Assembly (NCBI RefSeq): GCF_003184905.1
Contig: NZ_QFRU01000004.1
Span: 124,001 to 188,000 of the forward strand
Direction of reading: 5' to 3'
Source: Bacillus sp. CGMCC 1.16541
GTDB lineage: Bacteria; Bacillota; Bacilli; Bacillales; Bacillaceae_H
Length of the DNA stretch: 64,000 bases
Both the position numbers and the translations under genes were made by a program. This document shows, piece by piece, positions 24,309 through 33,638 of this stretch. Position 1 is the first letter of the stretch. Each line of letters starts with the position of its first letter. The notes beneath the pieces were generated by a model that was not told where the DNA came from, searched no databases, and saw only the letters and a list, made by a program, of their open reading frames with translations.

Positions 24309-26999
24309 TTATTTTACTGAATGCTCAAAGATAGCATTTGCTAATAATCGATAACTTTGCTGTGAGTGAGCACGGAACGTTAAATCATTTGCAAAAGCAG
24401 TAATACGATAATCGTTTTCTGACCATGTAAATGCAAGGTCTTTTCCTTTTACTGCTTCCTGTCCCGGCCACCAGCCAGCTTTATAAAAATCTGCATCATC
24501 GCTTACTTGAAGTAAGACTTCGCCATTTTGCGGAACACTTGTGAACCATGTACCTGATCCTGTGTACAGCCATTCTGTTGACTTATAGCCATTCGTTAAT
24601 GGATGAGGTTTGACATTCACTTTTAAAATACCTTCATGATAGTAATCAGTTGTTTCTGCTTTTAAGTTCGGCACTACCTCTTGTGACGTTAAGAACTGAG
24701 CTGCACTTCCACCTGCGTAAATGTAAGCTTTCCCTTTTTCAGGCTTCACTCGTCCTTGATCATCCACAATGACTACACTGTCTTTTGCTTCTCCTAATTC
24801 AAAACCTAAGTCTTTTAACGCATATTTTAATGCGGCACTACCATTCGCTGAAACGATTGGCTTTTTAAGGGCAACAGTTGGTACTTTCCCTTTTTTAGGC
24901 TTCGTTTCAACAAAGAAATCCTTTTTATAGTGAGAAAGATAAATACGCTTTAAGATAAAGTCGCCTTTATTATATCCATCTCCAGATTCTGTAATGACTT
25001 GTACTGGTTTTCCATCTTTTAGTAATTGGTTTACTACACGAATGACATCGTTATTTGTGTTCGGGACAATTAAATCGGCTTGTTGGAACTTTGTATTCGT
25101 TACTAGTTGCTTCACATCATTTACATCTTTTACATCAGATGCAAATGCTCCCTTTTCGTAAATCGCATAACGGTCAAATCCTCTTAAATCTGGGAAGTTC
25201 GTAATGACCGAATCATACATAGCATCCCAATCTGATACATTTTCACCATCGGATAATACTGCATTGGCTAACCCACGTTTTGCTTGGTGTAACGGAACAA
25301 TGAATGTGCCTTTTGGATAGGTGACATCATCGATTTTGACCGGTTTTGTCGTTTCTTCTACCTTTACTCCGTTACGAATTAAATAGTCAATCATGTTGTA
25401 GACTTCTAACTTATTTTTTTGTAAAGACTGATCGATTGGTAGCGCGTAATAATCCGGGAAGAATTGTCCGCTCTCTGAGTAATCACGGCCAACAACATCA
25501 CCTTTTTGGTTCACTAACCATTTATCCACTTCTTTACTTTCTGTTCCTTCAATTCCACGCTTAAAGATTTCCAATTGATTTGTGTAGAGACGTTCTTTGT
25601 TGTCTAACGAATACTTAATCGCCCCTAGACTTGCATAGACTAACGCTTTGTTTGATTCTTCGTTTAAGTCAGGAATTTCAACTGTATGACCCATTGCTCC
25701 ATGGAACATCGCATACATCGCTGTATAAGCAGTCGTTGCATCATCCCACCCATTTTCATAGTCTTCTAGTGGAATTTTATAGCTGTCGTAAGTAGTGTTC
25801 GCTATACCTGCATTCCCCATCGCATGAGCATGCTCAATCATGCCATCCATTAATAAATCATATTCAAAATTCGGGTTATGTGGGGGTGTACAAGGCTCAA
25901 TTAAGAAGTCTTTTACAAATCCATGCAGATCAACAAAGGAAAGCGGTGTCCATTTTGCAATTTCTTCTGTTACGATGACAGACTCTTTCTGAGTTTGGTA
26001 TCCATTATCGCGGTTTAAGTCAAAACCGTTTGCATTTTGACGTGTGTTGTTTACGCGACCATCTGCGTTATGACCGGGATTAAAGATGAAAATAAACTGA
26101 TCCAACGCTTCTTCTACGTTGATGCTGACTTCCTCTTCTTTTCCTTCTTTGTTTGTTGCTTTATACGTAATCTCATCTTCTGTTGCGAATTGCTTTAAAA
26201 TATCCATCATCGCATCGACACCTGGTGCTTCGTCTGGATGAATATTGTTGAACCAAATTGGAATCTGATAGTCTGTTAACGTTCCAGATTTAATGTCTTT
26301 TTGCAATTGCGCTGGATTTTCTAACGCTTTTGGTAAAATGTCTTTTTGATAGCGTTCAATGGCTTCTTTGTCCTTTGCTAAAATAGCAAAGTGCATATCT
26401 CTTCCTTGGACTGATTGACCAAGTGATTGATATTCAATGTAACGACCTTTTGAAGGATTCGCAACAAGCTCGTCCATCTCTTTTTTGATTTCATCGTATG
26501 TACGATAGCTATCATAGACATTAAGCTTTAAAGAAGCACTAGCTTTTTCTTGTTTTTTTACGTCTGTTACAGCTAATTCATAGTTATTTAGGAATTGAGG
26601 GTATTTCGTGCGAATAGAACGTGGTGATAAATCCGTTGTATTGAATAACAAATCAAAACGAACCGTTGCTTTAATTTTTTTTGTTCCTTTGACATAGTGA
26701 GGCTCTTCTTTAAAGGTAATATACGGATCACCCGTAAAATCTCCCGCTTTACTATTCCACTTCTTCCACTCATCGAACGTCTTTCCTCCAAACGTCCACG
26801 TTAAGTGTTTAAGGTTTGCTTTGTAACCTAACTCTACTTCAACTTCTACATCACGCGCTTCTGTCATAGACAATAAGGATTGACTCACTGTCATTGATGT
26901 TTTTGTGGCATCAGCAGTTGCGGTACTTACAAAGTTCGGTAAGATAAGTGAAACCACAAGTGTAAACGCCAACAAAAGGGACCATTTTTTTTGATTCAT
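24309..26999 (-). CDS. Secreted M14-family zinc carboxypeptidase
   Basis: An 896-aa exported protein. The signal peptide begins MNQKKWSLLLAFTLVVSL and ends near STATA. After a beta-rich N-terminal segment comes an M14 peptidase domain (about 185-500): NNIHPDEAPG (zinc His and Glu), NPGHNADGRVNNTRQNANG and FDLNRDNG (substrate Arg/Asn region), FVDLHGF (third zinc ligand) and GHTVEIPD (catalytic Glu). The C-terminal 390 residues hold a further alpha/beta region of unknown role. All catalytic residues are visible. ATG 26999 has GAGAGG five bases before it; GTG 27005 is less likely. It has no SLH domain. Trimming of wall peptides or exported proteins is possible, but nothing here decides it. Confidence 0.9.
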   Translation of the reverse strand: MNQKKWSLLLAFTLVVSLILPNFVSTATADATKTSMTVSQSLLSMTEARDVEVEVELGYKANLKHLTWTFGGKTFDEWKKWNSKAGDFTGDPYITFKEEPHYVKGTKKIKATVRFDLLFNTTDLSPRSIRTKYPQFLNNYELAVTDVKKQEKASASLKLNVYDSYRTYDEIKKEMDELVANPSKGRYIEYQSLGQSVQGRDMHFAILAKDKEAIERYQKDILPKALENPAQLQKDIKSGTLTDYQIPIWFNNIHPDEAPGVDAMMDILKQFATEDEITYKATNKEGKEEEVSINVEEALDQFIFIFNPGHNADGRVNNTRQNANGFDLNRDNGYQTQKESVIVTEEIAKWTPLSFVDLHGFVKDFLIEPCTPPHNPNFEYDLLMDGMIEHAHAMGNAGIANTTYDSYKIPLEDYENGWDDATTAYTAMYAMFHGAMGHTVEIPDLNEESNKALVYASLGAIKYSLDNKERLYTNQLEIFKRGIEGTESKEVDKWLVNQKGDVVGRDYSESGQFFPDYYALPIDQSLQKNKLEVYNMIDYLIRNGVKVEETTKPVKIDDVTYPKGTFIVPLHQAKRGLANAVLSDGENVSDWDAMYDSVITNFPDLRGFDRYAIYEKGAFASDVKDVNDVKQLVTNTKFQQADLIVPNTNNDVIRVVNQLLKDGKPVQVITESGDGYNKGDFILKRIYLSHYKKDFFVETKPKKGKVPTVALKKPIVSANGSAALKYALKDLGFELGEAKDSVVIVDDQGRVKPEKGKAYIYAGGSAAQFLTSQEVVPNLKAETTDYYHEGILKVNVKPHPLTNGYKSTEWLYTGSGTWFTSVPQNGEVLLQVSDDADFYKAGWWPGQEAVKGKDLAFTWSENDYRITAFANDLTFRAHSQQSYRLLANAIFEHSVK

Positions 27000-27348
27000 G
27001 GACACCTCTCCTCTCTCTTCTTGTTTTTATACTCTACTAGAATTCTATCATATTCCTTTCGAGAACAGAAATATCATAACATATTTAAACATATTTATGT
27101 ATAAAAATTATATTAATATATATTTCTATTTATTCTAATAATAACAGTTTTAAGTTTCTATTATAATCATTTTATCATTCCACCTCATTGTAAAATGAAT
27201 GATGTCATTTATAGTTATAAATATAAATAAAAGAAATTTCAGAATAAAAGAAACTTTTTTCCTTATAATCCGTATTACATAGAAATCATCATAAAAGAGA
27301 AAGGAGCGCATGTAATAAATAAGAGTACTTAGAAAAGGGGGTGATGTA
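27000..27348. other. Divergent intergenic region M14 / nfeD
   Basis: About 350 bp, very AT-rich, separating two divergent genes. It holds the SigW-type promoter for the nfeD-floT pair, listed separately. I could not place the M14 promoter. Confidence 0.6.
27249..27274 (+). promoter_or_regulatory. SigW-type (ECF) promoter for nfeD-floT
   Basis: GAAAC at 27250-27254 and CGTA at 27271-27274 are separated by exactly 16 bp, matching the ECF sigma-W consensus GAAAC-N16-CGTA. It lies about 75 bp before the NfeD gene. In B. subtilis the homologous yuaF-floT operon belongs to the SigW envelope-stress regulon, which supports the call. Confidence 0.8.
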
Positions 27349-27870
27349 GTGGAATTATTCGGAATACCCATTCAAACATTTTACCTTTATGTTCTCATCA
27401 TTAGTGGCAGTATGACGCTTTTATTTATTTTATTTGGTGATCTATTCGACGGACTATTCGAAGCCATTCCTCTCTTTAATCTCGCCCTCATCTTTCCTTT
27501 TTTAACGATTTTTAGTGCGAGTGGTTATTTATTTGAAACAACTAGCTCATTGTCAACCGTACTCATTATGGCTATTTCGTTTATCATGGCACTTGTTCTT
27601 GTGACTATTCTTCATTTATTCGTTCTTGTACCGTTAAGGTCAGCTGAAGAATCACTTGCGTTCACGGAAGAGTCATTAAGAGGACGTGTCGCAAAAGTCA
27701 TTATCTCTATTCCTGAAGATGGGTTTGGTGAAGTGGTCATTGAAGGAATAAGTGGAACCATTTCGAAACCCGCTTTCAGCTATCGACACATTCCGATTCC
27801 ATCTGATACAAACGTATTAATCATTGAAGCTGAAAAAGGAAATGTAGCTGTTGTCCCATATGAAACGTAA
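27349..27870 (+). CDS. NfeD-family membrane protein (YuaF-like)
   Basis: A 173-aa membrane protein. Three or more hydrophobic helices fill residues about 8-110 and a C-terminal OB-fold domain follows (about 115-173), with RGRVAKVIISIPEDGFGEV and ending VAVVPYET. NfeD proteins accompany flotillins and are thought to work with them in membrane microdomains. The GTG start has GGGGGTGAT before it. The flotillin gene follows after 18 bp, so the two form an operon like yuaF-floT of B. subtilis. The putative SigW promoter upstream suggests induction by envelope stress. Confidence 0.92.
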   Translation: MELFGIPIQTFYLYVLIISGSMTLLFILFGDLFDGLFEAIPLFNLALIFPFLTIFSASGYLFETTSSLSTVLIMAISFIMALVLVTILHLFVLVPLRSAEESLAFTEESLRGRVAKVIISIPEDGFGEVVIEGISGTISKPAFSYRHIPIPSDTNVLIIEAEKGNVAVVPYET

Positions 27871-27888
27871 TTTAAAGGAGGAGATAGA

Positions 27889-29418
27889 ATGGGTACATTA
27901 TCATTTATTATTATTGGATTTGTTTTCTTTTTACTGATCGCATTCGTAGCCGTGTTTGTCATGAAATATCGAACAGCAGGACCTGATGAAGCGTTAATTG
28001 TCACAGGCAGTTATTTAGGAAATAAAAATGTGCATATCGATGAATCGGGTAATAGGATTAAGATCGTTCGTGGTGGTGGTACGTTTGTTTTACCTGTTTT
28101 TCAACAAGCGGAACCACTGAGCCTTCTGTCTAGTAAATTAGAGGTTTCTACTCCTGAAGTGTATACAGAACAAGGTGTACCCGTAATGGCTGATGGGGTC
28201 TCTATTATTAAAATCGGTGGCTCAATTGGTGAAATCGCCACAGCGGCCGAGCAATTTTTAGGTAAAACGAAAGCTGATCGTGAAACTGAAGCACGTGAAG
28301 TATTAGAAGGGCACCTCCGCTCTATTCTTGGTTCGATGACAGTAGAAGAAATTTATAAAAATCGCGAAAAGTTCTCGCAAGAAGTTCAGCGTGTGGCTTC
28401 GCAAGACTTGGCTAAAATGGGGCTTGTGATTGTTTCTTTTACGATTAAAGATGTACGTGATAAAAACGGCTACTTAGACTCTCTCGGTAAACCACGTATC
28501 GCACAAGTGAAGCGTGACGCTGACATCGCAACAGCAGAAGCGGAGAAAGAAACACGCATTAAACGGGCGGAAGCTGACAAAGAAGCGCAAAAAGCGGAGT
28601 TAGAGCGCAAAACGGAGATTGCGGAAGCTGAAAAGATGAATCAGTTAAAAACAGCCGAGTATCGTCGCGAGCAAGATATCGCAAAAGCACGTGCTGACCA
28701 GGCGTATGATTTGGAAACAGCTCGCGCAAAACAAGAAGTAACAGAGCACGAAATGCAAATTCGAATCATTGAACGTCAAAAACAAATTGAGCTTGAAGAA
28801 AAAGAAATTTTACGTCGTGAGCGTCAGTATGACTCCGAAGTAAAGAAAAAAGCAGATGCAGACCGCTATGCTGTTGAGCAATCAGCAGAAGCCGACAAAG
28901 CGAAGCAACTAGCGGAAGCCGATGCCAATAAGTACCGTATTGAAGCGATGGCGAAGGCAGAAGCCGAGCGCGTCCGTGTTGATGGATTAGCCAAGGCTGA
29001 GGCCCAGCGCGCGCAAGGTGAGTCAGAAGCCGACATTATCCGTTTAAAAGGTCTGGCGGAAGCTGAAGCGAAACAAAAGGTCGCCGAAGCATTCGAACAG
29101 TTTGGCCAAGCGGCCGTCCTTGATATGATTATTAAAATGCTTCCAGAGTACGCCAAGCAAGTAGCGAGTCCTCTAGCTAACATTGATAAAATTACGGTTG
29201 TAGATACAGGAAGCACGAGTGAAAATGGTGGCGCAAACAAAGTAACGGGTTATGCAACCAATTTGATGTCCACTCTTCAAGAATCGTTAAAAGCCTCTTC
29301 TGGCATTGATGTTAAAGAACTTATTGAAAACTATGCTGGCAAAGGCAACATTCGCCATAGCATTGATGATCTTACAAATGAAATGAAGCATCAAAAACGA
29401 TCATCGACCGAGGAATAA
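27889..29418 (+). CDS. floT: Flotillin FloT
   Basis: A 509-aa membrane protein, the usual flotillin length. An N-terminal hydrophobic hairpin (about residues 3-25) is followed by an SPFH/band-7 domain (about 30-200), which includes TAGPDEALIVTGS and KMGLVIVSFTIKDV. A long Ala/Glu-rich coiled coil (about 205-400) repeats AEAEK and AEADK units, and a C-terminal flotillin tail follows. AAGGAGG precedes the ATG. FloT scaffolds functional membrane microdomains in Bacillus. It is cotranscribed with nfeD; yuaI, third in the B. subtilis operon, is absent here. Confidence 0.96.
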   Translation: MGTLSFIIIGFVFFLLIAFVAVFVMKYRTAGPDEALIVTGSYLGNKNVHIDESGNRIKIVRGGGTFVLPVFQQAEPLSLLSSKLEVSTPEVYTEQGVPVMADGVSIIKIGGSIGEIATAAEQFLGKTKADRETEAREVLEGHLRSILGSMTVEEIYKNREKFSQEVQRVASQDLAKMGLVIVSFTIKDVRDKNGYLDSLGKPRIAQVKRDADIATAEAEKETRIKRAEADKEAQKAELERKTEIAEAEKMNQLKTAEYRREQDIAKARADQAYDLETARAKQEVTEHEMQIRIIERQKQIELEEKEILRRERQYDSEVKKKADADRYAVEQSAEADKAKQLAEADANKYRIEAMAKAEAERVRVDGLAKAEAQRAQGESEADIIRLKGLAEAEAKQKVAEAFEQFGQAAVLDMIIKMLPEYAKQVASPLANIDKITVVDTGSTSENGGANKVTGYATNLMSTLQESLKASSGIDVKELIENYAGKGNIRHSIDDLTNEMKHQKRSSTEE

Positions 29419-29435
29419 CTTATCCCATAATGACC

Positions 29436-29595
29436 AAGAGGTTGAGACATAAGTAGCGAAAGATGAAAAAAGAACGTAGACATACAAAAATCCTTGCCTC
29501 TCTATCCATTAATACAATTGGATTGTTGGGGCAAGGATTTTTGCCGGTTGGGTCAAGCCGGGGTGTTCTTTACCCCTTTTGACCTAGCTCTTTAT
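29436..29595. repeat. Dispersed intergenic repeat, copy 2
   Basis: Partner of the element at 24115-24308. It contains a 14-bp perfect stem (29485-29498 with 29530-29543) and a second hairpin with arms GTCAAGCCGGGGTG and ACCCCTTTTGAC. Like copy 1 it lies between convergent genes and could terminate both. Sequence between the shared blocks differs, as in mobile palindromic repeats. Confidence 0.65.
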
Positions 29596-30774
29596 TTATT
29601 TCACTTTGACTTTTAATCCTGATTTTACTTCTGGTGAAGCTTTTGGATTCACTAAATACGTTTCACCATGTTTTAATCCTTCTATCACACGATAAGTTTT
29701 TTCATCTACTTCTTCAAGAACGACTTCACGATTTTTTAATTTGCCCTGACTAACGACGTAGACAAACTTCTTCTCTTCTTTTTCTCTTACACTTTGTTTC
29801 GGAATCGTGATTTCCATTTCAGACGGAATTTCAACACGAATGTCAGTTGGATAACCCAAATAAAGTTTATCCGCTGAATCAAGTGCAATACGGAAGTTAA
29901 ACGTTGAGACTTGTTTCTCTTTCTTCTTTTGCTCTCCTACGATTGAAAGAAGCTGATCTAGCTGCGGATACTCATCGATTGTTGCAAAGCTACCTGACCA
30001 TAGTTGTCCAGGAGCCGATTTTGATGTGACTTTAACAGGAAATCCTTCTTCGAGTTCACTGCGCTGACGTTCCGTTAAAACACCTTGAACTTGATAAGGT
30101 TCCTTAGAAAGAATCGTTATGAGCGGTTTCTCACTACTAGCATTCGCAGGATCTTCGATATGTGTAACAATTCCATCTATCTTACTTGTCACTTCTAACT
30201 CTTTTTTCTCTGACTCTAACACTTGTTGCTCTGTTTTCGCTTTTTCAAGCTCTAATTGCGCAAGCTCTTTATTGTTTTCGTTATCATCTAACTCTCTTTT
30301 TAACACAAATGCGCCCATCGTTGAGTCTGATTCGATTAACGTATTATTTTCAATTATTGCTATTTCACTTCGAATCTCACTAACTGCTTTTTCTGCTTGA
30401 GAAATACGCAGCTGTGCCATCTCCTGCTTCACTGCATTTTCACTTAGTAGACGATCGATTTCTGTGTTCTCATACGTAAAAAGCAAATCTCCTGCCGCAA
30501 CCTCTTGTCCTTCTTCAACCGCTATTTCTTGAACACCATCTTCTTTTGAATCAGCATATACCACTTGAACATCGCTTGGAACTACTTGTCCTTTTAGCGT
30601 ATTCACTTCATTTTTTTCAGGCTTGGCAATTGTATTAAATTGAAGCTTTGGCTGACTTGTTACCTGCGCAGCGATTACTCCACCAATCGCAGCAAGTACG
30701 AACAAACCAACCACAATACTCACAATCCACTTCTTACTCCATTTACGTTCAGCCCTCACTTGCGGACTTTCCAT
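29596..30774 (-). CDS. HlyD/RND-type membrane fusion (adaptor) protein
   Basis: A 392-aa protein with one N-terminal membrane helix (about residues 15-38) and an extracellular part of the membrane-fusion family: a lipoyl-like half (VEEGQEVAAGDLLFTYEN), a long coiled-coil hairpin (about 110-205), the second lipoyl half (ELEVTSKIDGIVTHI) and a beta-barrel and membrane-proximal region. Such adaptors link an ABC or RND transporter to the outside; in Bacillus YknX works with an ABC transporter. No transporter gene lies beside it, so it is either an orphan or works with a distant partner. GAGGTG is seven bases before the ATG. Confidence 0.88.
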   Translation of the reverse strand: MESPQVRAERKWSKKWIVSIVVGLFVLAAIGGVIAAQVTSQPKLQFNTIAKPEKNEVNTLKGQVVPSDVQVVYADSKEDGVQEIAVEEGQEVAAGDLLFTYENTEIDRLLSENAVKQEMAQLRISQAEKAVSEIRSEIAIIENNTLIESDSTMGAFVLKRELDDNENNKELAQLELEKAKTEQQVLESEKKELEVTSKIDGIVTHIEDPANASSEKPLITILSKEPYQVQGVLTERQRSELEEGFPVKVTSKSAPGQLWSGSFATIDEYPQLDQLLSIVGEQKKKEKQVSTFNFRIALDSADKLYLGYPTDIRVEIPSEMEITIPKQSVREKEEKKFVYVVSQGKLKNREVVLEEVDEKTYRVIEGLKHGETYLVNPKASPEVKSGLKVKVK

Positions 30775-31319
30775 GTACTAGCACCTCTTCTATTTATTAA
30801 AAGTATTTTCATATAAATTCCATACTTTTTTATTATAGTCTGTTACCTACTACCTGTCACTTCAAGTCTTAATAGTTTTCAAAGAAAATGTCTATTTATA
30901 CACAAATTAGTCATTTATTCTTAATCACTATCAAGCTAGTAACAAATTACTTTAACCTAAAAAGAGGCTTAAAACTAGAAGAGTAAAGGCTTTAAAGTAA
31001 ACAAACAAAGTAAAAAGACAATGAACTCGTCTTATCCTTTCATTTGAATAGTTGATGATGAAAAAGATCTAAAAAAGTCGAAAAATCTCGAATTAAGTGT
31101 CTTTTTACCTATTAGTTACCACCTGTTATCTAGTACTATGTAAACAATCACATAAGTCTGCGAAAAAGCAAACTCATTGAGAATGGAGGCACAAAACTAA
31201 AGGGAGTAAAGGTAGCCAAAATGATACTCTCCAGTCGCCCAATCGCTACCTCTCCGCGTCTCATGGATCATTAACAATTAAAGGAGGACCTATAAAAATA
31301 GCTTTTGTTTGGACAAATT
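30775..31319. other. Intergenic region with orphan riboswitch candidate
   Basis: About 545 bp. The left half is AT-rich upstream sequence of the HlyD gene. The right half contains the GEMM-like fold at 31160-31238 and, at 31280-31287, a good AAAGGAGG ribosome binding site on the plus strand that is not followed by a normal start codon. Confidence 0.6.
31160..31238 (+). promoter_or_regulatory. Candidate GEMM-like (cyclic di-GMP-I type) riboswitch
   Basis: The plus strand shows GCAAACTCA, a short stem-loop with a GAGA-containing loop, GGCACAAAAC, GGGAGTAAAGG and a second stem closed by TACTCTCC, all enclosed by a short GCGA/TCGC stem. This order resembles the cyclic di-GMP-I (GEMM) aptamer, whose core reads GCAAACC-stem-GGACGCAAAGC-GGGNCTAAGG. 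Several core bases differ, so it may be a worn copy or a variant with other specificity. No intact gene follows on this strand: AAAGGAGG is followed by ATAAAAATAGC, where an ATG is expected. My recognition is by eye only. Confidence 0.45.
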
Positions 31320-33620
31320 TCAGTAAACATGTAACGTCTCTACAACGGTTCTTTCCCCGACTTTCTGACCCTCAGCGTTAAAAGCTAAAAACACCGCTTC
31401 TGTATAGAAGGTATAACCTTTAATTTCAGCAATTTCTTTCTTAAGGGCAAAATAATCCTGCCCGCGATATACTAACTCGTAGTCCACATCTCCGTCTATT
31501 GAGCGGAAACGGACAACAACTCTTTCTACTTCTCCACAAATACTTGAATTGATAGACGTATTCATGTACACATGATTATTTTTCTTTTCTAAAACCGGTG
31601 TGTCGAATACATAACTAGGTAACAGACAACTGTTAGGTGGAGTCCCACAGTTGATACGATCCAAAATCGACTGATACGCAGATCCAATATGGATATTTTG
31701 TTCAATATGGTAATAGTGCCCACCTGTTTCATACGCAATTTTTTCTAAAAGAGCTTCATTTAATTGTTGTTTCTTACCTAGTCCAATTGGATAGATGGTA
31801 ATGCCTTCTCGCTTCGCTCGATCAATCATTTGTAACACTTTTACTTCATTTGATTTGCCATCTGTTAAGAGAATGGCCACCTTTTTTTGATTGCCGGTAA
31901 AATGCGTAAAAGCTTTCTCTAATCCTTGTGCAATATTCGTCCCACCCGACTGTCGAACTCCATTTAAACGATTACTCACTGGATACGGTAACCCTGTGTC
32001 TAGAAGATATCCTTGGGAATTAAAGTGCGTAGCAATGTTTTGCGTTGCATTCAAAGTGCGAATAAAGGCTTTTGATTTAGAAACGCGTAACCGCTCTGGG
32101 TCGTTTTGCTTCATGCTTCCTGAAGAATCAATTACAACTGCCACTTCGGTTTCTTCACGATTACACGCATTATTAATCGTCAAAGATGGTTCATAAGCCA
32201 CTTCAAAGACATATCGTTTATTCACCAAAGAAGATAATTCATTTTCATAACGTGAATCCATCTGAACAATTTCTGCGGTAATGGTATCATCTACAAGACT
32301 TTCAGACGAGAGTGGATAAAGATATGTACTGGCTACTCCATTGACCACGCTCACTTCTGAACTTCCTAATGAAGCTCCTTTAGACGACCGAAAAGCAATA
32401 CGGCCATTAAAATTGTACGCTGTTTGCCCACCAGGACGAACAATCGTGGCTCTTACCCATGCACTTTGATTCATCGGTAGTACTTTAGGACTCAACTTAC
32501 TCGTTTCATAGTCCACTTCTATTCTGACTTCTGCTTGAGGAGCATAAGTCAAATTCACGTCAATAGGCGTTTTATAACAAGCCATATTCGCTGCACCATT
32601 TGCTACCTGAAACGAAATTTTGTCTGTTACTTCTTTACTCGTTTTAGGCGCAACCACTTCCACACTCAAATCAGGACCATCTGTTTCAGTCGAACTAGAA
32701 CCAGAAAGTTGATAACCCAAACCTACTTTATCATAATCATTGTCTTCGTCTTTAATCATTGCACCATTTCTCGATGTAACATTGAAGAGATGATTCTGTT
32801 CATAAGGAATCTCCCTACCATTGCAATCTTTTAATGTTAGATGAATAAATGTTGAATCGACTCCATTGGCAATCAATGAAGGCTTTTCAACTTTGATCTC
32901 TACATTTGAGAGTTTAGATGGTGGTGAAGAGGGCTTTTCTTTTTCAGGGTCTGGAAATTTGACCGTTTCTTCTCCCATGAAGTGGAGTGGCAATGGAATT
33001 TGAACATCATCTTTTCCCGTTGCTTTCTGCTTTAAACCTTTCATTTGGCAACTTCCCTGTTTTGAAAGCCGCTGAAAAAATGCCGTAACTTGCGCTCTAG
33101 TCATGGGACGGTCGACACCAAAATCTGCATAATCTCTCTTTCCTGTTTGACCACTTGAAAGATTTTGCATATACAGATACTGCGCAGCATGAGGCGTACT
33201 TAAATCAAGTCCATTAAAAGCGGTAATCACTTTCGCAACTTGTCCTCTTGTAATCGGCTTATCACGTAAAGAGGCGTTTGTGTATCCATTTAGCGGGATA
33301 TGTTTATTGATTAAATAACGATAGTTTCCTGAAGCACTATGTTCACCTACTTTGGCAGGGAAGCCATTCTGAGATGAACAATCATACCGAATGAGCATTG
33401 CAACAAATTGAGACTCCGTTACAGGACGCTCTGGTTGAAAAGTTCCGTCTGCATACCCTTTAATTAACCCTTTTTGAAAGGCCCATTCAATGGATGAATA
33501 AGCCCAATGAGTTGTTTTGACATCTTTAAAAGGGCTCGCAGCACTTGCTGTAAGTGAACTATTTCCTAAAAACAAAAACATCATCATTAAAAAAAGAACA
33601 AACTTTTTCGTCATCGACAT
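31320..33620 (-). CDS. SLH-anchored von Willebrand factor A protein
   Basis: A 766-aa exported protein. The signal peptide (about residues 1-28) is followed by three N-terminal SLH repeats (about 30-190; VTESQ, ITRGQ and MTRAQ). A middle region of Ig-like beta domains (about 230-480; phrases such as VDSTFIHLTL and ADTITAEI-like strands) leads to a VWA domain (about 490-670). The MIDAS motif DSSGSMKQND and ILLTDGKSN are visible, so it should bind metal and ligand. A C-terminal Ig-like tail follows. It is the last of three minus-strand genes (36791 to 31320) with 18 bp to the gene before. VWA domains usually mediate protein contacts; the ligand is unknown. Confidence 0.92.
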   Translation of the reverse strand: MSMTKKFVLFLMMMFLFLGNSSLTASAASPFKDVKTTHWAYSSIEWAFQKGLIKGYADGTFQPERPVTESQFVAMLIRYDCSSQNGFPAKVGEHSASGNYRYLINKHIPLNGYTNASLRDKPITRGQVAKVITAFNGLDLSTPHAAQYLYMQNLSSGQTGKRDYADFGVDRPMTRAQVTAFFQRLSKQGSCQMKGLKQKATGKDDVQIPLPLHFMGEETVKFPDPEKEKPSSPPSKLSNVEIKVEKPSLIANGVDSTFIHLTLKDCNGREIPYEQNHLFNVTSRNGAMIKDEDNDYDKVGLGYQLSGSSSTETDGPDLSVEVVAPKTSKEVTDKISFQVANGAANMACYKTPIDVNLTYAPQAEVRIEVDYETSKLSPKVLPMNQSAWVRATIVRPGGQTAYNFNGRIAFRSSKGASLGSSEVSVVNGVASTYLYPLSSESLVDDTITAEIVQMDSRYENELSSLVNKRYVFEVAYEPSLTINNACNREETEVAVVIDSSGSMKQNDPERLRVSKSKAFIRTLNATQNIATHFNSQGYLLDTGLPYPVSNRLNGVRQSGGTNIAQGLEKAFTHFTGNQKKVAILLTDGKSNEVKVLQMIDRAKREGITIYPIGLGKKQQLNEALLEKIAYETGGHYYHIEQNIHIGSAYQSILDRINCGTPPNSCLLPSYVFDTPVLEKKNNHVYMNTSINSSICGEVERVVVRFRSIDGDVDYELVYRGQDYFALKKEIAEIKGYTFYTEAVFLAFNAEGQKVGERTVVETLHVY

Positions 33621-33638
33621 CCTGTGCGCCGTCCTTTC

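Noticed and set aside
28501-29080. Repeated Ala/Glu codons as a possible DNA repeat or CRISPR-like array
   Set aside because: The periodicity comes from the flotillin coiled coil; there are no spaced identical units.
28866-29240. 124-codon open frame antisense to floT
   Set aside because: Repetitive Ala/Ser composition is the complement of the flotillin coiled-coil repeats, not a gene.
31160-31238. Reading the fold as a cyclic di-AMP (ydaO-type) riboswitch
   Set aside because: The ydaO consensus blocks are absent and the length is too short; the GEMM-like order fits better.
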